Of a stretch of 5,367 nt of DNA, positions 1 to 5,314 are shown piece after piece (positions within the stretch are counted from its first letter, which is position 1; each line of letters starts with the position of its first letter). Under the pieces are notes generated by a model. It ran no database searches and had not been told where the DNA came from. It was given only the letters and a program-made list of their open reading frames with translations. The position numbers and the translations under genes are program-made. Source of the DNA: an uncultured Clostridia bacterium. GTDB lineage: Bacteria > Bacillota > Clostridia > Lachnospirales > CAG-274. Location of the stretch: NCBI GenBank assembly GCA_946630405.1, contig CAMOYW010000101.1, positions 1 through 5,367 on the forward strand, in the 5' to 3' direction.

Positions 1-612
1 ACAAACATAATTTTGTCGCTTCCCAAAACAGGCTGCAAGGTGGTTGCCATTTCAAGTTCAGTAGCGGGTGAAGGCAAAAGTACCACCTGCTTTAACACGG
101 CGCTTACCTTCTCCGAAACGGGAGTGAGGGTGCTTGTAATAGACTGTGATTTAAGGCGACCCAATATAGCGAAGCTTCTTAACATCAAGAATGAAAAGGG
201 TCTAAGCAATATACTGGTAAACGAATCCAAGCTTAAAGACTGCATATCATCGGAGGTTTATCCGGGGGTAGATGTCATAAGCTCGGGCACTATACCGCCT
301 AATCCCGCCGAGCTTCTTGCAAGTGACGGGTTTAAGTATCTGCTTGAAGATCTTAAAAAAAGTTATGATTATATTTTCCTTGATACCCCTCCCGTGGCTA
401 TCGTTACCGATACTCTTCTTATATCGGAAAATGCAGACGGTGTGGTAATGGTGGCAAGGCAGAATGTAGTGGACAAGCGTGTGCTTTCCGATGCCATAGG
501 CAAGCTTCGCTTCGCAAAGGCTAAGATCATAGGTTTTGTCCTAAACGATATGGATTATTCAAAGTCAAGTTACAAATATCAAAGCTACAATTATAAATAC
601 GAATACAAATGA
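1..612 (+). CDS. cpsD: CpsD/CapB/YwqD-family bacterial tyrosine kinase, 5' end cut off by the window
   Basis: Cytoplasmic BY-kinase that autophosphorylates a tyrosine-rich tail and, with a membrane Wzz-like activator, controls chain length or export of capsule/exopolysaccharide. The reading frame is open from base 1 and already encodes the TNI motif that precedes the ATPase core in this family, so the true start lies upstream; the TTG at 13 is not the start. Counting from the first visible codon: Walker A VAGEGKSTT at 21-29, Walker A' VLVIDCDLRRP at 44-54, the family signature GTIPPNPAELL at 96-106, and Walker B YIFLDTPP at 124-131. The last 18 of 203 visible residues contain seven tyrosines (186, 191, 193, 196, 198, 200, 202), the autophosphorylation cluster. 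Family members are usually about 220-250 residues, so perhaps 20-40 are missing, unless the activator domain is fused upstream, which cannot be seen. The stop overlaps the phosphatase start by ATGA, implying translational coupling. The symbol is given by family; the kinase-then-phosphatase order matches Bacillus ywqD-ywqE. Confidence 0.95.
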   Translation, partial: TNIILSLPKTGCKVVAISSSVAGEGKSTTCFNTALTFSETGVRVLVIDCDLRRPNIAKLLNIKNEKGLSNILVNESKLKDCISSEVYPGVDVISSGTIPPNPAELLASDGFKYLLEDLKKSYDYIFLDTPPVAIVTDTLLISENADGVVMVARQNVVDKRVLSDAIGKLRFAKAKIIGFVLNDMDYSKSSYKYQSYNYKYEYK

Positions 613-1307
613 TAGACGTTCATTCTCATTTTTTGCCCAAGATAGACGACGGAAGCAAATCAAGCGAAATGACGATACAAATGCTGGAGGAGAGCTACCG
701 TCAGGGCATACATACCATGGTGGCTACTCCGCATTTTTATATATCGCAAAATACGGCAAAGCAGTTTTACGAAAAAAGACAGGGTGCCTACGAAAGGGTG
801 CTTGAAAAAACAAAGGGCAACAAAAATATACCCGACATATATTTGGGTGCCGAGGTGTATTACTTTAACGGTATTAAGAATTACGATATGCTCGATATGC
901 TTGTTATAAACGGAGGCAAGCATATATTGCTTGAAATGCCGTTTTCCGTTTGGAACGAAAAAATATTACGTGAAGTGGAAGCGCTTCAATATGAGTGCGG
1001 TTTTAAGGTCGTTATAGCCCATATCGAACGGTTTATTCCTTATCAAAAAGGAACGAGTTATATAGAAGATCTGCTTTCTCTTAAACCTATCGTTCAGATG
1101 AATGCGGAATATATAAATGGCTTTTGGACAAGGGCGCATGCTTTAAAGTTGATAAAAGACGGCACTGTTGATCTTTTGGGTTCCGATTGCCATAATATGG
1201 AAAAACGCCCTCCAAATTTGGGTAAAGCATACGAACTGTTGAACAAAAAATTAGACATCAAGTATATTGACAAAATCAATGAGATGGGATATACTATAAT
1301 CAGTTGA
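609..1307 (+). CDS. cpsB: CpsB/CapC/YwqE-family PHP-domain tyrosine-protein phosphatase
   Basis: Metal-dependent (PHP fold) phosphotyrosine phosphatase, expected to remove phosphates from the tyrosine tail of the kinase encoded just upstream and so reset the polysaccharide assembly cycle. The 232 residues match the family length (about 240-255). All metal-ligand positions expected for PHP phosphatases are visible: the DVHSHFLP motif with H5 and H7, IDDGS with D13/D14, ATPH with H42, GAE with E82, E109, AHIER with H138, and GSDCH with D193 and H195. No signal peptide or membrane segment is present, consistent with a cytoplasmic enzyme. The ATG overlaps the kinase stop (ATGA at 609-612), which fixes the start and argues for coupled translation. 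No terminator is evident after the stop, so transcription may continue into the next gene about 100 bp on. Function is inferred from the family; confidence in the family is high. Confidence 0.95.
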   Translation: MIDVHSHFLPKIDDGSKSSEMTIQMLEESYRQGIHTMVATPHFYISQNTAKQFYEKRQGAYERVLEKTKGNKNIPDIYLGAEVYYFNGIKNYDMLDMLVINGGKHILLEMPFSVWNEKILREVEALQYECGFKVVIAHIERFIPYQKGTSYIEDLLSLKPIVQMNAEYINGFWTRAHALKLIKDGTVDLLGSDCHNMEKRPPNLGKAYELLNKKLDIKYIDKINEMGYTIIS

Positions 1308-1397
1308 GTATATTTATTCAAGCAAGGTATTAATTTTTTGACGGTGTGACTGTCAACTCACCGCTGAAAAATTGGATAAATTTTCGGAAAGGCAGCG

Positions 1398-1401
1398 AGG
1401 G
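1398..1401 (+). promoter_or_regulatory. Ribosome binding site that decides the start at 1412
   Basis: AGGG within GCGAGGGTG lies 10 nt before the ATG at 1412. It is the only Shine-Dalgarno-like sequence near the gene. The upstream in-frame GTG at 1346 is preceded by a T-rich stretch without purine complementarity, so the later start is preferred. The site is weaker than those of the two genes that follow. Confidence 0.55.
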
Positions 1402-1411
1402 TGAAACTAAA

Positions 1412-2176
1412 ATGCGTATATTTAAAAAATGTGTTTTGGTATTGCTTTTGCTTATTGTCGTTTCCGTGGCTGTGATAGCGTACATTCAGCGGGATAACAT
1501 TAAGGCACTTATTGATGCCCGTCGTTATTCTCCCGAAGAGCTTGAGCAGCAAATGCTTGAGAACAGGCAGGTCGTTGCTGATACCCTCGAGCGATACTCC
1601 GCTCCGAAGATCAGAGACTTTACCCCTTCCGAGGAGGAGGAGATCCGCAAAGGGGAACTGTCTGTTGAAGAGGCGGTAGACAGGATACTTTCGGAAGCAC
1701 AGACTCAAGGCGGAGCCGTGCAAGAAGGTGCCGATGCTGCCGAAGGCTCAGAACACTATTCCGACCCTGTTGCTGCACAGAGTGAGGACAGTGATATAAC
1801 TCCTTACTCTCCAAATACGCAGGAAAGCAAAACTCAGGAAGATCCCGTCGCCTCCCTTGTGACCGACTATACGGTGCGGATGTACGCACTTAAAGCCGAT
1901 TATCTCGGAAGGATAGGAAACCTCTTGGACTCCGCAAAGGCGGAGGTAAAGAGTGGGAAAAGCCTGTCGAGCCTTGCGGGCAAGTATATTGACCTTGCGG
2001 GCAAGCTTGAATTTGAAGCCGACACCAAGGTGGAAGCTCTCGTTTCGGAGCTTGAGCAAAAGCTAAACTCGTTGGGTGCTGACACGAGTATAGCCAATGT
2101 TATGCGGACTGCGTATCAGAAGGAGAAGTCGCTCAAAAAGTCATATTATATGAGCTTATATGAGGAAAAAAAGTAA
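1412..2176 (+). CDS. Single-pass membrane-anchored protein of unknown function, helical exterior
   Basis: I do not recognise a family. From the ATG at 1412 the protein is 254 residues: a short basic N-terminus (MRIFKK), a hydrophobic segment at about 7-25 rich in Val/Leu/Ile, then a long hydrophilic part. The positive-inside rule and the lack of a cleavage motif suggest an uncleaved anchor with the rest outside. Residues ~38-100 are charged and probably helical or coiled-coil (RYSPEELEQQ, PSEEEEIRKG). Residues ~100-148 are an acidic Gln/Ser/Asp/Pro-rich linker. Residues ~150-254 are again helical with a Lys-rich end. An in-frame GTG at 1346 would add 22 hydrophilic residues ahead of the anchor and lacks a ribosome binding site, so I reject it. 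It lies in line with the kinase/phosphatase pair with a gap of 104 bp; a weak promoter-like pair, TTGAGT (1304-1309) and TATTAA (1328-1333), could drive it separately. It could be a structural or accessory part of polysaccharide export, but that is a guess from position only. Confidence 0.85.
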   Translation: MRIFKKCVLVLLLLIVVSVAVIAYIQRDNIKALIDARRYSPEELEQQMLENRQVVADTLERYSAPKIRDFTPSEEEEIRKGELSVEEAVDRILSEAQTQGGAVQEGADAAEGSEHYSDPVAAQSEDSDITPYSPNTQESKTQEDPVASLVTDYTVRMYALKADYLGRIGNLLDSAKAEVKSGKSLSSLAGKYIDLAGKLEFEADTKVEALVSELEQKLNSLGADTSIANVMRTAYQKEKSLKKSYYMSLYEEKK

Positions 2177-2191
2177 TACCCAGGGGGTATT
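2175..2191 (+). terminator. Short GC-rich hairpin just after the membrane protein stop; weak terminator or processing site
   Basis: AATACCC (2175-2181) pairs perfectly with GGGTATT (2185-2191) across a 3-nt loop. The stem starts inside the stop codon. Only a short TTTT (2199-2202) follows, 7 nt after the stem, so termination would be weak or partial. The 92-bp gap that follows shows no clear -35/-10 pair, so the next gene may depend on read-through, or on a promoter inside the 3' end of this one. Confidence 0.4.
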
Positions 2192-2253
2192 GGTACGGTT
2201 TTGCCCGAGCCTAAAAGGCAAGGCGAAGGTTGAATACGTACAAAAATCAGTAC

Positions 2254-2258
2254 GGAGG
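2254..2258 (+). promoter_or_regulatory. Strong ribosome binding site of the secreted dockerin-like protein
   Basis: GGAGG lies 10 nt before the ATG at 2269 and settles the start there rather than at the in-frame TTG at 2230. The inverted repeat CGTAC (2237-2241) / GTACG (2250-2254), with an 8-nt A-rich loop, abuts the site and shares its first G. Such a hairpin could modulate access or protect the message, but it is only 5 bp. Confidence 0.7.
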
Positions 2259-2268
2259 TTTACTAAAT

Positions 2269-3348
2269 ATGAAGAAAAGACTTATTAGCCTTGTTGCTGC
2301 TGCAATGAGCCTTGCTATGAGTGTTTCCGCATTTGCCGCTACTCCCAGAGAGTCGGGCGATGTTGACAGCTCCGGTGTTCTTGCAGGTGGTGACCTCGCT
2401 AAGATCTATGATTCAGCTTATAAGAATACAGAAATTGCTAACGGTAACTTTGACGGTGACTGGACATCAGTTAACGAAACTGTAACAAAGAGTGACGGTC
2501 AGGCTCTTCTTGACTACATTCTTCAGCCCGAGAATTTCTTAGAGGGCGCTGCTATAAGAGTTTACTCTTCAAAGTATAACGATGCTTACAGAGTATACGA
2601 GGGCGGTCTTGTTTCAGGTTGGGGTTGGGATGGTACATACAGCGAAAATACAGCTGCTACCAACGTTTCTCCCAATGCTACTCTTGTAGAGGTTGCTGAT
2701 TCCATAGCAGAGCAGGTTGCTCTTAAGCCCGAGAGAGTTACGGAAAACCTCAGAAAGATCTACTTCACATCCGATAAGAAGGGTGATGTATATCTTACAA
2801 AGGCAGACGGATTTGCAATGTTCAAGTACAGCTTAAGATACATTGTTCCCGTTGACGATGAGACACTTGCTATTGTTAACAAGGCAGGTGAACCTGAGAA
2901 TAACATCAAGAACGTTACAGATCAGGCAAAGATAGACAGATACAATGCAATGAAGGACCTTGAGGCAGAAGTACTTAAGGCTGATACAGCTAACATTGAT
3001 GTTATGGCTGCTTACAACGCATTAAAGAAGGCTATCCCCGGCGATGTTACGGCAGAGGAATATAACAAGTCCGTTGCAGAGTGCCAAAAGGTTATTAAGG
3101 GTAAGTACACTATTGAGATCAACGGCAAGACCGTTATAGACAACGGTTCCGATGATACAGCAGAGGGCTATGCTCTCCTTAGAGACAACATGAGCCAGTA
3201 CACCACTAAGACTATAAACGATGTCATCAATGCAGAGGGTCTCGGCTCTACTCTTGTTCTTACTGTTACCAATAATAAGACACAGAATACAGAGATGTTT
3301 ATGGCTGAGCTCTATGTAAACGGTGGTAAGGAAGTAACACTTAACTAA
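2269..3348 (+). CDS. Secreted protein with dockerin/EF-hand-like repeats, probably highly expressed
   Basis: A 359-residue exported protein. Residues 1-23 are a classic signal peptide (MKKR, hydrophobic core, cleavage after AFA). The mature N-terminus holds dockerin type I-like segments. GDVDSSGVLAGGDLA (30-44) fits the calcium-loop spacing with D31, D33, S35, G36 and D42, followed by the helix KIYDSAYK. A second, less regular half has its loop near 62-76 followed by the helix GQALLDYIL. A further loop, DKKGDVYLTKAD (169-180), has D at positions 1, 5 and 12 and precedes the helix GFAMFKYSLRY. Between them is an aromatic patch, GWGWDG (117-122). The C-terminal ~150 residues (helical, then strand-like) match nothing I know. 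No catalytic domain, LPXTG motif or membrane anchor is visible. Codon choice is extreme: all nine Arg are AGA and nearly all Lys are AAG, unlike the preceding gene, which suggests an abundant product. The start is set by GGAGG at 2254-2258; an intrinsic terminator follows. Dockerin assignment is by motif only; it may simply be a calcium-stabilised surface protein. Confidence 0.88.
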   Translation: MKKRLISLVAAAMSLAMSVSAFAATPRESGDVDSSGVLAGGDLAKIYDSAYKNTEIANGNFDGDWTSVNETVTKSDGQALLDYILQPENFLEGAAIRVYSSKYNDAYRVYEGGLVSGWGWDGTYSENTAATNVSPNATLVEVADSIAEQVALKPERVTENLRKIYFTSDKKGDVYLTKADGFAMFKYSLRYIVPVDDETLAIVNKAGEPENNIKNVTDQAKIDRYNAMKDLEAEVLKADTANIDVMAAYNALKKAIPGDVTAEEYNKSVAECQKVIKGKYTIEINGKTVIDNGSDDTAEGYALLRDNMSQYTTKTINDVINAEGLGSTLVLTVTNNKTQNTEMFMAELYVNGGKEVTLN

Positions 3349-3361
3349 TCTATGATTTTAT

Positions 3362-3391
3362 AAGGGGCACCTTTACGGTGCCCTTTGATTT
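3362..3391 (+). terminator. Intrinsic terminator of the secreted dockerin-like gene
   Basis: GGGCACC (3365-3371) pairs with GGTGCCC (3377-3383) around a TTTAC loop. The stem extends by one G-T and two A-T pairs to 3362 and 3386, giving 10 bp. T-rich TTTGATTTAT follows. It lies 13 bp after the stop codon and separates this gene from the SLH operon. Confidence 0.88.
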
Positions 3392-3393
3392 AT

Positions 3394-3436
3394 CCTTTAC
3401 AATATATGGTAAGCCTATTGCGATATATTGTAAGGG
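3394..3436. promoter_or_regulatory. 14-bp inverted repeat upstream of the SLH gene, possible operator
   Basis: CCTTTACAATATAT (3394-3407) and ATATATTGTAAGGG (3423-3436) are reverse complements, with 11 bp perfect (TTACAATATAT / ATATATTGTAA) and one mismatch in the outer 3 bp. The 15-nt centre separates the arms by roughly two helical turns, the geometry of an operator bound by a dimeric regulator. It sits between the upstream terminator and the ribosome binding site at 3456. The left arm contains TTTACA (3396-3401) and the right arm TATATT (3424-3429), which resemble -35 and -10 boxes but are 22 bp apart, too far for an ordinary promoter. The regulator, if any, is unknown. No poly-T follows, so a terminator is unlikely. 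Confidence 0.5.
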
Positions 3437-3455
3437 TTAAATTGCCCTGTAATAT

Positions 3456-3462
3456 AAGGAGG
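3456..3462 (+). promoter_or_regulatory. Consensus ribosome binding site of the SLH gene
   Basis: AAGGAGG lies 7 nt before the ATG at 3470, near-ideal spacing, in an A-rich context expected to be unstructured. It confirms the start and suggests efficient translation of the SLH protein and, through the ATGA overlap, of the VanZ-like gene behind it. Confidence 0.8.
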
Positions 3463-3469
3463 AAAAATA

Positions 3470-4693
3470 ATGAATTTTAAAAAGTTTATTGCGCTCGGTT
3501 TGGCGATATGTGCATCTTTTGCACCTTGTGCCTTTGCTGATGAGCAGACACAGGCAAATACTTCCGTATTTTCCGATGTGGATGAAGATACTCAAACAGG
3601 TAAAGCGATACTTCAAATGTACGAATACGGCTATTTAAAGGGCTATAACGATGGTACTTTTAAGCCTAACGCTACAATTACAAGAGCGGAGCTTACCAGA
3701 GTTTTCAATCAGGTGTTCAAATATGAGCTTGATGAGGAAAAAGCCGAAAATATGCAGAACTTCTACGATAATACGGATGCAGATGCATGGTACTATAACG
3801 ATGTAAGGATCGCTCAGTCAAACGGTTATATAAACGGTTTTGACGATTTTACATTCCGTCCGCAAGAGAATTTCACTCGTCAGCAGACATGTGTTGTGCT
3901 TGACCTTGCAGCGAAGCTTGACACAAGTGCCGAAGCCGATTACAGCGATGTTGTGATAGCGGATGAGGTCTCAGAGTGGGCAGACAAGTATGTGAAGGCT
4001 GCTGTTGCCGCAAAAGCATTCGACCTTGAACTCGGCAACACATTCAGAGCTAAGCAAAATATCACAAGAGGTGAGGTTTGCCTTGCACTTTCAAAGTTTA
4101 TCGTTGTTGAGACCGAGGTCGTGACAGATGCCGCAGGTGAAGCTGTGACAAATGCCGAGGGTGAAACAGAGACCGTTACAAGAGTTTCCGTAAATACCGA
4201 GAATAAGTCATCGGGCGGCGGTGGCGGTGGCGGAAGTTCATCTAAGGACAAAACCGAAACAAATACAAAAGTGATCGAACCCGCTACACAAACCACTACC
4301 GAAAAGGTAACATCCGCAACCACCGAGGCGACTACGGAAACGACTACCGAAGCTAAATCAAGCGGCGGAAATACCACGCCTGAAAATCCCAAGCTTACCG
4401 ATGCGGAAAATCAGGCGCTTTTAAGAGTAATAAGGGTAACTCAAAATACCGTTATTCCCAACTGTAAGTCGGGTGCTATGAAAAATGTCGGTGAGACCGT
4501 GCTTGAGAGCATGAAGGCGTATTATAACGACAACAGCTACGACATAGGTTCTGCCATAACAGAAGCTTTGGATATGTATCATTCCCTTTCGGCTGAGGAG
4601 CGTACCGAGTTTAAGAGAATAGTAATGTCAAGTTACAATACTTATGATATTTCCATTCTCAGAAATGTATTTGCACCGTTCTTAAATATATGA
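3470..4693 (+). CDS. S-layer homology (SLH) domain surface protein with Gly/Thr linker and unknown C-terminal domain
   Basis: A 407-residue exported protein. The signal peptide is residues 1-23 (basic start, hydrophobic core, cleavage after AFA). Three SLH repeats follow. The first, ~33-85, has GYNDGTFKP at 58-66 and TRAE at 71-74. The second, ~98-150, has GFDDFTFRP at 123-131 and TRQQ at 136-139. The third, ~157-212, is more diverged, with TRGE at 199-202. SLH triplets non-covalently bind secondary cell-wall polysaccharide, so this protein should be held on the wall at its N-terminus. Residues 217-237 hold an imperfect repeat (VTDAAGEA / VTNAEGET), then seven glycines at 249-255 and a Thr-Thr-Glu-rich linker to about 307. 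The final ~100 residues form a probably helical domain (including SAEERTEFKRIV) that I cannot assign. The own ribosome binding site at 3456-3462 and the upstream terminator imply a separate promoter. The stop overlaps the VanZ-like start. SLH assignment is confident; the job of the displayed domain is unknown. Confidence 0.93.
   Translation: MNFKKFIALGLAICASFAPCAFADEQTQANTSVFSDVDEDTQTGKAILQMYEYGYLKGYNDGTFKPNATITRAELTRVFNQVFKYELDEEKAENMQNFYDNTDADAWYYNDVRIAQSNGYINGFDDFTFRPQENFTRQQTCVVLDLAAKLDTSAEADYSDVVIADEVSEWADKYVKAAVAAKAFDLELGNTFRAKQNITRGEVCLALSKFIVVETEVVTDAAGEAVTNAEGETETVTRVSVNTENKSSGGGGGGGSSSKDKTETNTKVIEPATQTTTEKVTSATTEATTETTTEAKSSGGNTTPENPKLTDAENQALLRVIRVTQNTVIPNCKSGAMKNVGETVLESMKAYYNDNSYDIGSAITEALDMYHSLSAEERTEFKRIVMSSYNTYDISILRNVFAPFLNI
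4214..4351 (+). repeat. Low-complexity coding repeat: Gly7 run and Thr-Thr-Glu linker
   Basis: Bases 4214-4234 encode seven consecutive glycines (GGN codons). Bases 4286-4351 encode four Thr-Thr-Glu units, with synonymous codon differences between copies. This is a flexible spacer that lifts the C-terminal domain off the wall and could be O-glycosylated. Codon variation between the units argues for selection on the protein rather than recent DNA duplication. The same composition creates long spurious frames on the minus strand. Confidence 0.75.
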
Positions 4694-5124
4694 GAGCAAA
4701 ATTAAAAGCATTGGCACCGTGTATTACGGTGCTGATGCTTATGTTTATATGGGGACATTCCATGATGCCCGGAGATAACAGTTCGGCGGAAAGCGATGCC
4801 GTAGCGGAAATGCTCAGGCAATTGTTTTCAAATATCGGGGTCAATATTTCTGTAGATGAATACTTTGTCAGAAAGCTTGCCCATTTTACGGAGTTCGGGT
4901 TTCTTTCCCTTTCCGTGATGCTCACGCTGTATGCGTACAATAAGCCCGTTCTTCTCTCCCCTTTTATAGTTTATATTTGTGCTTGCATAGACGAGTGCAT
5001 ACAGCTTTTTGTTCCCGAAAGAGAGGGTAAGTTTACCGATACCCTGATAGACTTTTCGGGAGCGGTAGTTTACATGGTTTTGATTTTGGTGCTTATTCGG
5101 GTATTTAAAATACGCACAAAATAG
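4690..5124 (+). CDS. VanZ-family integral membrane protein
   Basis: A 144-residue membrane protein with the VanZ-like pattern: a first membrane helix at ~8-23 followed by the family motif MMPGDNSSAES (25-35), an outside/amphipathic stretch, then VRKLAHFTEFGFL (60-72) opening the second helix, a third helix at ~88-100 leading into CIDECIQLFVPEREGKFTD (99-117), and DFSGA (121-125) with a final helix to ~139. The VRK-AHF-E, DE-QLFVP-R and D-L-D residues are the conserved polar core of the family. VanZ itself gives low-level teicoplanin resistance in enterococci; most relatives are unrelated to van clusters and their biochemical role is not settled. No vanA-type genes are here, so resistance should not be assumed. 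The ATG overlaps the SLH gene stop (ATGA at 4690-4693), so the two are probably translationally coupled, and a role in wall or wall-polymer maintenance for the SLH protein is a fair inference. Confidence 0.92.
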   Translation: MRAKLKALAPCITVLMLMFIWGHSMMPGDNSSAESDAVAEMLRQLFSNIGVNISVDEYFVRKLAHFTEFGFLSLSVMLTLYAYNKPVLLSPFIVYICACIDECIQLFVPEREGKFTDTLIDFSGAVVYMVLILVLIRVFKIRTK

Positions 5125-5146
5125 GGAATGTAAAAAACACATTCCC
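5124..5146 (+). terminator. Hairpin at the stop of the VanZ-like gene, weak terminator candidate
   Basis: GGGAATGT (5124-5131) pairs with ACATTCCC (5139-5146) across a 7-nt A-rich loop. It begins at the last base of the stop codon. The following bases, GGGCTGTAAATT, lack a poly-T run, so it may be a processing or stabilising hairpin, with real termination further downstream. Confidence 0.45.
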
Positions 5147-5166
5147 GGGCTGTAAATTATGATATA

Positions 5167-5245
5167 GCAATATTAGTGTCGCAGACTTTGCTCCCGCAGG
5201 CGGAAAACGCATTTTCGCTTAGGAGCAGACGGAGTCTGCAATATT
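5167..5245. repeat. Imperfect palindrome with alternative pairings, unknown function
   Basis: A long-range fold joins GCAGACT (5181-5187) with AGTCTGC (5233-5239) and GCTCC (5190-5194) with GGAGC (5222-5226). It is capped by an inner stem, GCG + AAAA (5200-5207, one G bulged) with TTTTCGC (5212-5218). A competing local hairpin is GCAGAC-GGA-GTCTGC (5225-5239). The ends carry a direct repeat, GCAATATT, at 5167-5174 and 5238-5245. It could be a small non-autonomous repeat of the REP/MITE type, or a structured RNA 3' region. No reading frame or transposase is present. The pairings are read directly; the function is not known. Confidence 0.5.
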
Positions 5246-5254
5246 TGAAAGAAA

Positions 5255-5310
5255 ACAAAGTTTTTTTAAGGGGGGTGTGAAAACACGGTTTTCACACCCC
5301 CCCCCTTTGT
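5255..5310. terminator. Strong 15-bp stem-loop with C9 tract, probable (bidirectional) terminator
   Basis: GGGGGGTGTGAAAAC (5270-5284) pairs perfectly with GTTTTCACACCCCCC (5288-5302) across the 3-nt loop ACG. Outside, ACAAAG (5255-5260) can pair with CTTTGT (5305-5310) across an unequal internal loop that holds TTTTTTT (5261-5267). The right arm continues into a run of nine C (5297-5305) followed by TTTGT. The poly-T after the stem is short on both strands, but the stem is very stable. It lies between the VanZ-like gene and a possible convergent gene, where a shared terminator would be expected. Confidence 0.65.
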
Positions 5311-5314
5311 AATG

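Noticed and set aside
13..15. TTG as the start of the kinase
   Set aside because: The frame is open to base 1 and encodes family-conserved residues upstream of it; the gene is cut by the window edge.
1346..1411. GTG start 66 bp upstream for the membrane-anchored protein
   Set aside because: It has no ribosome binding site and would place 22 polar residues before the anchor; the ATG at 1412 has AGGG at suitable distance.
2230..2268. TTG start upstream of the dockerin-like protein
   Set aside because: It would put 13 residues ahead of a canonical signal peptide and bury the GGAGG site inside the gene.
4286..4351. Tandem repeat suggestive of a CRISPR or satellite array
   Set aside because: It is an in-frame Thr-Thr-Glu protein linker with synonymous variation, no spacers and no constant repeat length.
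3940..4392. 150-codon minus-strand frame opposite the SLH gene
   Set aside because: It is the mirror of the Gly/Thr-rich linker (a Pro/Val/Ser-rich translation), with no start context and a confident gene on the other strand.
4690..5124. Glycopeptide resistance gene vanZ proper
   Set aside because: The VanZ motifs are present, but no other van genes are nearby and the family is broad, so resistance cannot be claimed.
4659..5142. Minus-strand frames opposite the VanZ-like gene
   Set aside because: The + strand frame carries the full set of VanZ motifs; the opposite frames show no family features.
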